Shown here: positions 8,718 through 20,079 of the stretch, in pieces
Numbering within the stretch: position 1 is the first letter of the stretch
How the letters are laid out: the number at the start of each line of letters is the position of its first letter
DNA from: Cordilura impudica
Lineage: Eukaryota; Arthropoda; Insecta; Diptera; Scathophagidae
Assembly: GCA_963682025.1 (NCBI GenBank)
Contig: OY821519.1
Location: 106,438,099-106,502,098, forward strand
DNA: 64,000 nt
Direction of reading: 5' to 3'
Position numbers and translations under genes: made by a program
The notes under the pieces: model-generated
Seen by the model: the letters and a program-made list of their open reading frames with translations, nothing else
The model's database searches: none
Told to the model about the DNA's origin: nothing

Positions 8718-11469
8718 GGGGGATTTCATGTCAAGTGCACCAAATTTTGAAATCGATGTCTTCCGATCGGGAAGGAAGGTTAGTCCTATTGGATAGTAGC
8801 TTAGACGCAATTTTTGAACAAGATCGGTGCAGATATCTCTGAGTTAGATGGGATCAAAATTTGACATTTTGGCCAAACAGGTGTTTTTCTCATTCATGTA
8901 ACTTATTACCAATTGTTCTTAGAAAATTTTCTCCCAAAGAGTTTAGATAGCTATTTCTTCTATATTTCGGAAAAAATACTTAAAAAAAATTTGTAGACTT
9001 TTTTTTTTGCTAAATTAAAGCATTTTTTGCCTTTTTTTCAAAAAGGGCATTTTTTTTTTTTTTTATAAGAAAGTGTAGGATTTTTCCTTTAAGAGCTTTT
9101 TGGTCGCTTAGTGGGATGGGAGTGGGATATCTATCAAAATAAATGTTTTGTAACTCAAGACAACGGTTTCTCAATATTTCACAAATGCACTATTTTGAAT
9201 TTTTTCCTATTTGTGTCTAAAACCTTACAAATAAAACTGATACTGAGAAACTAGACAAACTAAACTTTCCGAAGGTATATGACATACCTACCTTAAATTT
9301 TATACCCTCGATAGTGTAATACCCAGAATATGTTAACCTCTATAGAAATGTTGAAAAATTATTATTTTTTATTTATTTTTAATAATAATTAAATTAATGT
9401 ATAATAATAATAATATTAAAAATAAAAAATTAAAATTTAATCTTAATTGCATTAGATCCATTTATATCATAACTATTTTTATACTTAATTTATTGTAGCT
9501 GATGAAGTATTTAAGTCTTGTAAATTTTTAAATACCCAGTCTTTCATCCAGCTTTTTTGTCGCCTTTATTTACTCGTTTTTTTGTCAATCCTTTCTTGGC
9601 GTTACTAGGTTCAGCTGTTGATTTCGCTGCTGGTTTATTTGTTGTCTTTGGAAAGAAATCGCATTGAATAGAGGCAGAAAACTTTTTCAACTTGAGTCTT
9701 CCATCGACAAGCGGTATCAAAGCATGAGCGGTGCCATCGATTGTTACCGCAGCATCGAATCTGCTGTTCATTGTTTTCCATGTTTCCTGATGATCCTCTT
9801 TGCTACTAAAAACTATTTTAGTTTCTTTACAATAACTCTTTGCCCAATGGAATAAAGCAGTCGCATCTAAGATGCGATCCTGATGAGAGCACTGGAGGCT
9901 ATACTTCGCTGCATTTCTTTTAAGGTTTGCTCCAATACCATCACATGCTCCTTTACCATGAGCAGTAGGATGAAAATGCCACTCAGCTGGCATTCCAAAA
10001 TCTTTTTCATGGGCCATAAGATTTGCCAAGCTACTTTTGTTTTTAAAATGTTGACGAGCTCCGTCCGAAACGTAGTATACCTTCTTTACTGTAAATTTAG
10101 ATTTTAGAAATTTTAGTAGTCTCTTCTGGTACTCATAAACTGCAACGGTATCATGTTTTAAATCGTCGGATATGATTGCCATACTTTTGTGTTCCAGTTT
10201 TTCATCTTTCGTGTAGTAAATAACTACTGTGAATATAGTTGCTTGGTCGTTATTGAAGTGGAATGCTTGTATGGCATCCTGAAGAACATATTTATAGTTT
10301 TCTGCGAAATCATATGAAATAACGAATTGACCAGACTTCAAATGCATCTTCAAATCCTTGTAGAATGACCATTGCTCTTTGACTAAAAAGTCATGGTTTC
10401 TCAAGTTTAGCAATCCTGTACACATTTCTTCCACAAGATCATCCACATTTAAAATGATAATTTTCAATGTGCATCTGTCAGTCTGAATCCAAGAATCAAA
10501 TTTGACCTCCTCTATATATTCTCGATCTAAAAAGTTGATTAAATTTTCTTTGATGAATGTGGTTTTCGGGCAATTGGTACATTCACCTAAGTGGCAAGAA
10601 GTTGTTGCATTAGGACACATAGTCAATTTAAGGCAATCGCGGTAATCGTGTAAATCTTCTGCCGAATCATCTGTTAAATACTTTAAGTTGATTTCCTTCA
10701 ACATCAGTTTAACATTTTCATGGTAAATGCAAACGCATACTGTGTGAGTTCCGCTGCTTTCTGCCAAAACGCAATGTTTTGGCCTCATTTGGGTTAATTT
10801 CGTGAAGCCAATTCTAACATCCTCGTGTTCAGATTGAAATGTTGCAAATAACTCTTTCAGGTTACAGGTAACCATTCTCTTCTGTTATGTTATGAAGGTA
10901 TGTTACATACCTTCGGAAAGGTTAATTTGTCTAGTTTCTCAGTATAAGTTTTATTTACACACAAATAGGAAAAAATTCAAAATAGTGTATTTGTGAAAAA
11001 ATGAAAAACCGTTGTCTTGAGTTACAAAACATTAATTTTGATAGATATCACACTCCCATCCCACTAAGCGACCAAAAAGCTCTTAAAGGAAAAATCCTAA
11101 GCTTTCTTATGAAGAAAAAATGCCCTTCTTGAAAAAAGGCAAAAAATGCTTCAATTTAGCAAAAAAAAAAAAAAGTCTAAATTTTTTTTTTTTTAAGTAT
11201 TTTTTTCCGAAATATTGAAGAAATAGCTATCTAAACTGTTTTGGAGAAAATTTTCTAGGAGCAATAGGTAATAAGTTACATGAATGAGAAAAAACACCTG
11301 TTTGGCCAAAATGTCAAATTTTGATCCCCTCTAACTCAGAGAGATCTGGACCGATCTAATTGAAAAATTGTGTCTAAACTACTATCCAATAGGACAAACC
11401 TTGGTACAAATTTCATCCCGAACAGAAGACATCGGTTTCAAAAGTTGGTGCACTTGACATGAAACTCCC
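8718..11469 (-). mobile_element. 2.75-kb DNA transposon: ~575-bp TIRs around one ORF
   Basis: Left arm 8718-9292 and right arm 10894-11469 are long inverted copies. For example GATTTCATGTCAAGTGCACC at 8722 pairs with GGTGCACTTGACATGAAAC near 11447, and TGGCCAAACAGGTG pairs with CACCTGTTTGGCCA. The arms end in GGGGG/CTCCC and are flanked by ATAT on both sides, a possible 4-bp duplication. The space between them holds one intact 443-codon gene on the - strand. The arms differ by scattered substitutions, so the copy is not brand new. I cannot place it in a named superfamily. Confidence 0.8.
9544..10875 (-). CDS. Putative transposase-like protein, 443 aa, uncharacterised arthropod family
   Basis: The only large intact ORF of a long-TIR element. 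From memory it belongs to a protein family repeated in many arthropod genomes without a described function. Residues 24-50 hold FTKLTQMRPKHC and SSGTHTVCVC. A Cys cluster (C87, C94, C99, C102) may bind zinc. Three acidic blocks follow: SYDFAENY (D189), VSDGARQHFKN (D271) and GKGACDGIGANLKR (D312), a spacing that could form an RNase-H-type DDD site (inference). The tail from about 409 is Lys-rich. The ATG lies 19 bp from the TIR edge. Relatives seem to have more N-terminal sequence, so the start, or the gene's 5' part, may be lost. A domesticated or silent copy is also possible. Confidence 0.75.
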   Translation of the reverse strand: MVTCNLKELFATFQSEHEDVRIGFTKLTQMRPKHCVLAESSGTHTVCVCIYHENVKLMLKEINLKYLTDDSAEDLHDYRDCLKLTMCPNATTSCHLGECTNCPKTTFIKENLINFLDREYIEEVKFDSWIQTDRCTLKIIILNVDDLVEEMCTGLLNLRNHDFLVKEQWSFYKDLKMHLKSGQFVISYDFAENYKYVLQDAIQAFHFNNDQATIFTVVIYYTKDEKLEHKSMAIISDDLKHDTVAVYEYQKRLLKFLKSKFTVKKVYYVSDGARQHFKNKSSLANLMAHEKDFGMPAEWHFHPTAHGKGACDGIGANLKRNAAKYSLQCSHQDRILDATALFHWAKSYCKETKIVFSSKEDHQETWKTMNSRFDAAVTIDGTAHALIPLVDGRLKLKKFSASIQCDFFPKTTNKPAAKSTAEPSNAKKGLTKKRVNKGDKKAG

Positions 11470-12119
11470 ATATATAATTGTGACTAAATTTGTTACAAAA
11501 GCTTCTATCGGCTGTACGACAAACACTATTAAAATAGTAAAAATTGGTACTTCTCACGGCCTAGACAGACTCCATACAAATGATTTCTATGAGATCGACT
11601 TAAATTGCCATAGGATCCAAATTATCATATAGATATCAGTCAAATTGGGTCTATGTGTGTCCATTACAGCCATTAATCAGTACTTCCACAATAAACGCTA
11701 TTGGACAATTCTCAGTCATATTCCCCACATACAGCTGCTTACCGATCTTCACTTAAATCTATGAAAAAAAATAAATATATTGCACAGATTTTTCTCAAAT
11801 TTGGTTTGTGTATATTCGAATATAATATCCGATATGAGCTTTTTCATATCTACGGGCAAAAAATTAAAAAAAATTCTACTCAGATTTGGTTTATGCTTAT
11901 TTTCTATACAACATTATTTCCATCTATTACCAATACTCTACACACTTGGCATACTGACTATAATTTTGTTAATGGTTTTATCCGTATGCTTTAGAGAATA
12001 AAAGCTTGCAATATTTATACCCAGTGACCCAAAGCATGTTTTGAGCGTGTCAATTTCTTAAAAATTATAATAATATAAATTTAATGTTATGGCCATTATT
12101 TTTGTATTTTTTGTAAATT

Positions 12120-12846
12120 GTAGTCGATAAAGACCGACTACATGATACCATATACCACGAATTTAATCAAAGGATTTTTGGTCCAATTTTTGGATATATA
12201 AACAAACTTAGGGCGGCATTATTATGAATTTAAGTTCCGTAGATATTAACAAGTTTGTATCGGATGCTATGTTTATATGTGGCCTAGGTCGCAAAATGGA
12301 TGAATCATGACCGTAAAAATGGACACAAAACAAATTTGAGAAAACTATATACTATTTTTATTTTTCATATATTTAAGTGAATATCGGGAATCAGCTTATT
12401 TGGAGACTATGATTCCGACTATGACTGGAACTAATGAGTGTAATACACATACAAAAGACCGAGATCTAAGTATATGATAATTTGATATTAGGACATAGCA
12501 TAGGGATCATTGGTATGGGAATTACAGCCGAAAATTCACCGATTTGCATTAATTTCAACAATGATCGTCGTCAAAATATATTCATATATGAAACCTGTAG
12601 TTTGACTACAAGCTTCACATGTGTGTGTCCAGATATATGGACGAATGAACATATCTAAATCGACACCGAAAATGTTCCGAGTCTGTTGAAATAATAAAAG
12701 ATTTATATATTTTCAATATTTTTGATAGTCACAAAATCTACGTCTATCTGGGTTTATCGATATAATAAAATATTGGTCAAAATCCAATATTTTTGATAGT
12801 TACAAGCACCATCACAATATTATTATACCCTGATGTAGGGTATAAA
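12120..12846 (+). mobile_element. Mini-me-like repeat, old diverged copy
   Basis: Recognisable landmarks in order: TAGTCGATAAAGACCGACTA palindrome, TCGGATGCTATGTTTATATG, AAGTGAATATCGGGAATCAGC, and a terminal ATTATACCCTGATGTAGGGTATAA hairpin region. The GTCY run is reduced to almost nothing. Divergence is clearly higher than in neighbouring copies. Confidence 0.6.
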
Positions 12847-13129
12847 CATATCTCATAAAAAAAACTCATTAAACGTACAGTAAGGAACTGTAGTTGAATG
12901 CAAGTGACAGCCGGTTATGAACAGTTACTAAACAATGACATTTACGGTAAAAATTTTTTCCATATAACATTTTATTAAATTTGCAATGAAATATATTACA
13001 ATGTTAACAGAAAATGTAAACCCAATCGATAATAGTGCTCACAAGTTGGTAAAGTGTTTTATGCATACGTTTAAGGTGGAAAATCTTTATGGAAATGTAT
13101 GAAAATGTTATGGAAATGTATACAATATT

Positions 13130-13904
13130 TATACCCTATACCACTATGTGGTTTGGGTATAATGACTTTGTGCTGCTGTTTGTAACAACCAAAAATATTT
13201 GACCTAGACCCATCTTTAATTATACCGATCGAATCAGAATCACTTTCTGAGTTGATTTAACAATGTCCGTCCGTCCGTCCGTCTGTGTGTCCATGTAAAG
13301 CTTGTAATCAAACTGCAGGTCGCAAATATGAATATATTTTGACGAAATTTGGTATATAAGCTTCTATCGGCCATGGGATGAACGCTATTGAAATTGGTGA
13401 GAATTGGTCCATGTTCAGACCTAGCCCCCATACAAATTACCAATATGAAATCGACATAAATTGCCATAAGATCCAAATTGTCATATAGATCTTACTCAAA
13501 TTGGGTTTATATGCGTTCATTACATCCACTAATGAGTAGTCCAAAAATGATCCCTTTGACCCCATATAGAGCTGCTTCCCGATCTTCACTTAAATCTATT
13601 AAAAAACAAAAATATTGCACTGATTCTTCTCAAATTTTGTTTGTACATATTTTTGCAAAATACAAGAGACTTTACCAAACATGATCAGGATCGGTCCATT
13701 TTTGGACCTAGTCCCTTTATAGATATAGCATCCGATATGAACTTTTTCATATCTGCAGCCAAAAAAATTAATAAAAATCCCACTCAAATTTGGTTTTTGC
13801 TTATTTTCAATGTCCAGTTAGTTGGGCCTAAGAGATAGGGTTTCTAAACGCATGGTATAGGGTATCGTATAGTCGGTCTAGACCGACTATAATTTTCTTA
13901 CTTG
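13130..13904 (-). mobile_element. Mini-me-like repeat, full length
   Basis: One of the best-preserved copies, about 775 bp. Read on the - strand it runs from CAAGTAAGAAAATTATAG and the AGTCGGTCTAGACCGACT palindrome to the (GGAC)n run and the CCACATAGTGG hairpin, ending GGGTATAAAT. Open frames inside it recur in the other copies as well, but they only reflect shared repeat sequence. Confidence 0.8.
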
Positions 13905-15839
13905 TTTTATATGGGCTAACATTTCAATGAAAAGGTTAATCTACCTTTTTGTAATATAACTTATACTGAAGGTTTACAACAAATTAAGTGATCACAATTT
14001 TTACGTACTAAGGTTGATAGGCCCTCCCAGATATTTCGTGACTCAAAAGATTTAATATTGAATCAAGTTGACGACATGTTCCCACAGATGAGTTGTGAAG
14101 CAGTCATATACTATTTCAATTTAATTACAATAGCCAAAGAACACATCCGAATAAAATAAAACTATTTAAGCATTTCCCTTCCTCATATCCCGTCAGGCGA
14201 TATGATATTTATTATACCTTCGTTATTAAATTAAAACATTTGATAATATTAACATTATATTATATAATCTATTATTTCCTTTTTGTATACGTAACTTTAA
14301 AATTAATACAATTTCTTTTTAATGAATCAGTTAAGAGATGATAATTTTGTTTTCAACCAAATATCAAATGGTACGGCATGAAGATGGTTTAGAGAAAGTG
14401 ATACTTACTTTTGCGTGTTAGCTAATAAATCTTTTTTTTTTTTTTAACTAAATTTTAATCTACTTGGGGAGTAATTTTCAGTTTAATTATAAATAATTAT
14501 TATTAATCTTACACAAAGGAACACATCATGCATTAGAGTGATGAAAAGAAAAACATAAAATCAATGACAATATAGCGTAACGCATTAACTGAACCAAAAT
14601 ATATATTTGTCTGGACGTATGGTAACATTGGATTTTGCGCCTTTAGTTGGGTTCTGTATTTTTTTATATTTTAATGAAGTAGTCTCAGGTGTGTCATTGA
14701 TACTATAGTATTTTTTTCCTCCTCCAGTAAATAAAAACAAGAGTTAAAAAGCGAAAAAAAATTTTATTTTAAATAAATGTTATAGCCCTAATGTTTAGTT
14801 CTTGTACTTATTTAAAATATTTCTTAATGAATTTTTATTAATGGCTGGAGCTCATAACCAAACGCAATCGAGAAAGTTATAAATATGAGACTTCGGTGTT
14901 TACAAGATACTGCTGGTATGTTTATATTAAAATAATTAATTTTAAGTTGTCAGTGGTAATGTTAACGAAAAACTCAAGAATTTTTTTTCACTGGATGCTA
15001 AGCTAAAATAAAATATCTGATAACGATACGATTTGTTAAACAAACACTTTATGATTGATAACTCTAGCTGACACCTATTTAAATAACAATTTTATTTTAC
15101 AAATAAATTATTTGATTCTGTTCAAAATCATATATGCATATTAGAGTTGATCACCAAAAAAGTGTTATGTGTATGGAATAACCATAAGGCCTAATTAGCC
15201 GTACGTTGTTAAAATGTATCCGTACCATAAATGAAACGTTGGCATTTAGTGCAGTTATAGAATGTAAAACGCGAACCAGCATGTTGCTGTGTCAAATTAA
15301 CCAAACTTTATCAGCTGTTAACAAATGTCACAAACAAACGTAGCAAAAATCTATTTTCAGATTGGGACGTTCCGATTACGTGGTAGTTGAATTCCAAAAC
15401 TACTCTAAATGCTTTTCATGTAACAGAGAAAAACAGCTGACACGATTAGTAACAATTAATGTGGCTAACTAGGCCTTTAGATGCGTCTTAAACACTTTTC
15501 ATATGTTAGGCATTTGAATACATTTGAATACATTTTCAAAAGAAGTTTTTTGTCAAAAATGTACAGTTCACTGGCTGTTATCGCTAGAGCAAAAAAAATT
15601 TGGTGGAAATCGTCTTAAAATAAACCATAGTTTAATTTAGAGAGGCTGAGAATCCCCTCAAATCTAAAATTTATTTGTTGTTTTAGCAGTCGGCTCACCT
15701 TAATGTATACAGGATTAATTTTTATAATACAAAAGATACAAAATATTGAAAAAATTAAATTCTAAAATTATCAACAATGCACGACCACAAACACACTTTT
15801 TAAAAAAACTTATATTAAACGATGTTAAAATTGCTTTTA
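13905..15839. other. AT-rich DNA, nothing recognised
   Basis: About 1.9 kb without a persuasive ORF, inverted repeat or match to other parts of the window. Scattered stops break all frames. Confidence 0.55.
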
Positions 15840-16345
15840 CTTAAGGGGTCGGGGGTAAGGTTTTAAAAGTTAAAAAAGGTCGTATTTTCATAATTCTTTT
15901 TTGAAGATATGAATAATGTTGGATTATTTATTTCAATTATTTCAATTAAAAATTTTAATAATTAAGTCCGTGACGGTGAATTTCCGGAGGCGTTGTTGTT
16001 TTGCGGTGAATATCATAACTCGTTACCGGATCATGTGAAATAAAAAAATCGAAGTGCCTTTAAAAGGTGGCACGTTTCCAGAGGTAGTGAAGGAGAGTTT
16101 TTTAATTTCTTTTTTATTTGCAGCGTTTTGAAGTGCAAAACATGAGCTTGGCTATGAAATTTCGGTAATTTGTTGTTAAAAAATGGGGAAGAGAATGGAA
16201 AATAAAAAAACTCTTCGTGATTACCTGATAATTTATGTGTAGATATAGTGTGGTCAAGTAGATTTTGAGTTATGATGTTTACGGACTTCGTAGATTTATT
16301 TTCGACAAAATCGATTTAAAGTTTTTTAAAAACTGATTTATATAC
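15840..16345 (+). repeat. Truncated copy of the GGTAAGGTTTTAAA MITE
   Basis: Shares GGTAAGGTTTTAAA, AAGATATGAATAATGTTGGA, TCCGTGAC, TTTTGAAGTG and GATTACCTG with the complete copy at 46447-47108, in the same order and strand. The right terminal repeat is missing; similarity fades after TTAAAAACTGATTTATATA. Confidence 0.65.
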
Positions 16346-16559
16346 GATACATATCGCACCTGTACCTCTAAAGTGAGTCAACTCAAAATTTACAAATTTT
16401 CAGTAGAGGCAAAAAACGGTTTTTTTTTTAATATTTACTATATAATTTAAAAACAGTTGTTTCGTTGTAAAGAATTGCGAATAATAAGTATACAGCATAC
16501 TTGTTTTTGCGATTTTTTCAGTGATCATTAAAAATAACAAAAATTCAAAATATATCTGA

Positions 16560-16870
16560 AACTTGGCCCATGATCTTGCTGTGACTATAGATTAATTTTG
16601 GGGTAGTAACGCATAGTCATACATAGTCACGCACAGTCACGTTGTAATTTAAAACTCATTTCTCTTTTTCCGATTGATCTGAAAGTGGGTCGGTAGACTT
16701 GTTGTGAAAAAAGATTAACCTTGACATAGTCACGCACAGCCACGGAGAGATTAAAATATCACTTCCCCTCATCCGATCGATCTGGAACTTTGTCCATGAC
16801 ATGTTGTGGCCAAAGATTAATTCTAAGATAGCCCGACACAGTCACGCATAGTATGAAGAGTATAATATAG
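16560..16870 (-). repeat. Tandem GTGACTGTGCGTGACT repeat element, partial
   Basis: Reverse-oriented copy of the roughly 105-bp repeat units found at 24765-25262 and 52562-53120. Landmarks are TAGTCACGCACAGTCACG, AGATTAATTTTGGGGTAG and CATCCGATCGATCTGGAA. About two and a half units remain. Confidence 0.6.
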
Positions 16871-17189
16871 TATGAAGTTTACTTAGTGACCAATTTCATC
16901 ACTTAAACTATGATACAGACAAATAAAAATACACTTATCATCATAATTTTGAATGGTTAATAATAATATTAAGCACTAAGGTTCTGTTTGAATGCGCCAA
17001 CAATTTATTAGTAAAATAAAAAAGTCGTTATAGACAAATATGACTCAAGAATGTTTGCTATGAAAGTTCTGCAAATATATATCAATAAGTGAGTGTCCAC
17101 CATTATTTTTCAGTTGAATTTTATATAACAAAGAAATATTAAAAGAAATCGCAACAAATTTCGTAATCCTCTTTAGTAAATATTTACAA

Positions 17190-19985
17190 AAGTAAATGAT
17201 AACACCAGCCAACAAATTTTCAATAATATTTTGCTTTTGAGATCTGGAATCACATGGATTTTGACCTTCTTTACACAAATATGATTTTTAAAAATTTTTC
17301 TATGGACCAATTTTTGAGATAAAAATTTTTGAAATTTTATTTTCACATTTTTAGAGGTGCACCTACAAAATTGGGTATATCTTGGGTGTCCCTTGACCGA
17401 TCTTCATAAATATTCACAAAAATTGAAGATAATTAAACCCTCTACAAACCTTTCCTTAAAAGTTTTTAAATTGGCTAAACAGTTTTGATGCCAGCGATAT
17501 ATATATATATTAAAAACGTCATTTTTTCTGTAAAAATTGGCGTGAAAAATTTATACATTGTCGTAGGAAAAATAGAAAAAAAATGTCCACACCAATTTTA
17601 TATTTTTTACAAATAGTTGACCCTTTTGCAAAGAAAACAAGCCCCCAATCATAAAAATCCATGGACTTTCAGACGTTATGATTTTTTTTGTAAAATACTA
17701 AAATTTCGCTTTTTAACGATTTTCAGTTTTTTTTAGACTTTTGTTGCTCAAGGCGAAAGAGGGAAGCATTTTTTGGGTAGTTTTCAAATCTAAACAAATT
17801 TTTACCATATATATGAACACAAGGAGAAAAGTTTGAGAGTTTTCAAATTCGCAATTGAAGAGCGAAACCATCAAATAAAAAGCATTAACATAACAGAAAG
17901 TTGTCCTTTTTCGATAAAAAATCACTTCCACTCGATAGTTGTGCCTTTATTGATAACAAATAACTGTCACTCGATATATAAATATATTTATCGACTCATC
18001 CTGCAAACTTTAACAAATACCGCGTGCAATATATTGCAGTGCTTTTTGTGACTTTGGTCTGACCAAGGAAACAGCGAGGATTTTTAGCCCCTGGTGTTAA
18101 AACATCAATAGAAAGCGACATGAAAAGTTTGCAAAGTTCTACACGAAAACCAAAAAAATATGTTATTGCAGCGACATTTCAGGTTTATTTGAAGAGCTAA
18201 ATGAAACCCACAATACAAAAGAGTGGAGGTTGTTCATTGACAGCAATAAAGAAAGCTTAAATGCCGTTCTCTTGCATATGGGAATGAAAATCCATCTATT
18301 CCTGTCGCTCATGCCGTCAATTCAAAAGAAAATTATGAAACACTGGAAGTCATACTCCAATGCATTAAGTACGAAAAGTTTAAGTGGAAGATGTGCGCCG
18401 ACCTCAAAGTTGTGGCTATTTTGACCGGACTCCAAGGAGGATATACGCGATTTTGTTGTTTTCTTTGCTTTTGGAATAGCCGCGCCGACAAGCTGCACTA
18501 TCTTCAAAATGAATGCCGCTGCGTACAAATTTAATAGTTGGCGAAGACAATATTCTACGCAATGATCTTGTAAGAAAAGAAAATATTATACTTCCACCGT
18601 TGCATATCAAATTGGGCCTAATCAGAAACTTTGCAAAAAATTGGATAAAGATTGACAGGCTTTTGCGCACTTACGGCTGATTTTCCCTCAATTTTCGTTG
18701 GCTAAGATCAAAGAGGGAGTCTTTGCTGGTCCCGAGATAAAGACGCTTTTAAAGGACGAAATATTTCCAACATTTTTATCGTCCATCGAAGCAGCAACTT
18801 GGAACTCATTCAAGCTTGTCGTAGAAGATGTTTGGGTAATTGAAAAAGCTCGAATTTCAAGCAAATAGTTGGGGATATAGTTAAGAATCATGAGGCAATG
18901 GGTATGTTTTATTTCTTATACAAAGGGCTATATATTAGATTTCTTGAATTTTTTATTTTATATTTTGGATGGGAATACATATGTCATTGAAAATCCATTT
19001 TTTCCAATCGCATTTGGATTTTTTTCCTGAAAACTTAGGAGACGTTAGCGATGAGCACGGCGAGCGTTTCCATCAGCAATTAAAGGAAAAGTAACGATGG
19101 TATCACGGCTTTTATGACACGGCAATGATGGGTGCATACGTGTGGTCCCTTATATGGCAGACTGGAAGTGATGTACATATATAAAAAAACAAAGGAAAAG
19201 CCAGCAATTCTTTCGTTAACCGTAAAATACAAAACTCCTTTTAAGTACCTACATATGTCATTAAATCAGCTTTGTATTTGAAAAGTCATTAAGTAGACAT
19301 ACTAAAAATAAAACAAAATTTTGGCTTTTAAATTGCGAATTTGAAAATTCTGAAAATTTTCTCCTTGTGTTCATATTTATGGTAAGAATTTGTTTAGATT
19401 TGAAAACTAACTAAAAAATGCTTCCCTATTTCGCATTGAGCAACAAAAATAAAACTGAAAATCGTTAAAAAGCGAAATTTTAGGCTTTTACTAAAAAAAT
19501 CGTAATGTCTTAAAATGTCCATGGATTTTTATGATTTGGGGCTTGTTTTCTTTGGAAAAGGTTCAGCTATTTGTAAAAAATATCAAGTTTGGGTGGACAT
19601 TTTTTTTTCTATTTTTCCTACGACAATTTATAAATTTTTCACGCCAATTTTTACAGAAAAAACGACGTTTTTAAAATATATATATCGCTGGCATCAAAAC
19701 TGTTTAGCCAATTTGAAAACATTTAAGGAAAGGTTTGTATACGGTTTAATTATCTTTAATTTGTATGAATATATATGAAGATCGGTCTAGGGACACCCAA
19801 GATATACCCAATTTTGTAGGTGCACCTCCAAAATTGTGAAAATAAAATTTCAAAAATTTTTATCTCAAAAACTGGTCCATAGAAAAATTTTTAAAATTCA
19901 TATTCATGTTAAGGAGGTCAAAATCCATGGGAAAAGTGATTCCAGATCTCAAAGGCAAAAAATTGTTGGCTGGTGTAATTAGTAT
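17190..19985 (+). mobile_element. Second long-TIR single-gene transposon, decayed
   Basis: Left arm (about 17200-17865) and right arm (about 19325-19976) are inverted copies. Examples are ACACCAGCCAAC at 17202 against GTTGGCTGGTGT, GAGATCTGGAATCAC against GTGATTCCAGATCTC, and TTGGCTAAACAGTTTTGATG against CATCAAAACTGTTTAGCCAA. Between them is a broken gene on the + strand, of the same protein family as the element at 47506-50267 although the TIRs look unrelated. No clean target duplication was found at the ends. Confidence 0.75.
18180..19180 (+). pseudogene. Transposase-like gene, EWRLFID family, many breaks
   Basis: Read across frames, a protein related to the gene at 47926-49463 appears. 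In order: EWRLFIDSNKESLNAVLLH (18220 on), CADLKVVAILTGLQGGYTR (about 18390-18450), CCFLCFWNSRADKLHY, IILPPLHIKLGLIRNF (about 18583), and near 18975 MSLKIHFFQSHLDFFP followed by DEHGERFHQ. The acidic residues in EWRLFID, CADLKVV and DEHGERF could be an RNase-H-like DDE triad (inference). Frameshifts and stops, a gap near 18530-18560 and about 100 bp of non-homologous DNA near 18900 kill it. The N-terminal zinc-rich part of the relative is missing. Confidence 0.7.
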
Positions 19986-20079
19986 TCTCTTTACAAATTA
20001 AAAACAAAAAACTACATAGATTGTCGTTTTTGATATTAACGTTGTGTCTTTAAAACGTAAACAAACTACAGAAGCCGTC

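Larger units (their letters stand above)
8540..11985 (-). mobile_element. Mini-me-like repeat split by a long-TIR transposon
   Basis: The 3' part of a reverse-oriented copy (CCTATACCATTATGTGG, then GTCCGTCC repeats) occupies 8540-8717. The rest (from ATATAATTGTGACTAAATTTG to CTGACTATAATTTTGT) occupies 11470-11985. Aligned to other copies, the two halves join within the AATATATTTTGACG stretch, which places the insertion point of the element at 8718-11469 to within a few bases. Confidence 0.7.

Noticed and set aside
17713..18051. ORFs within the long-TIR arms
   Set aside because: Arms are non-coding inverted repeats; the frames are not conserved between the two arms.
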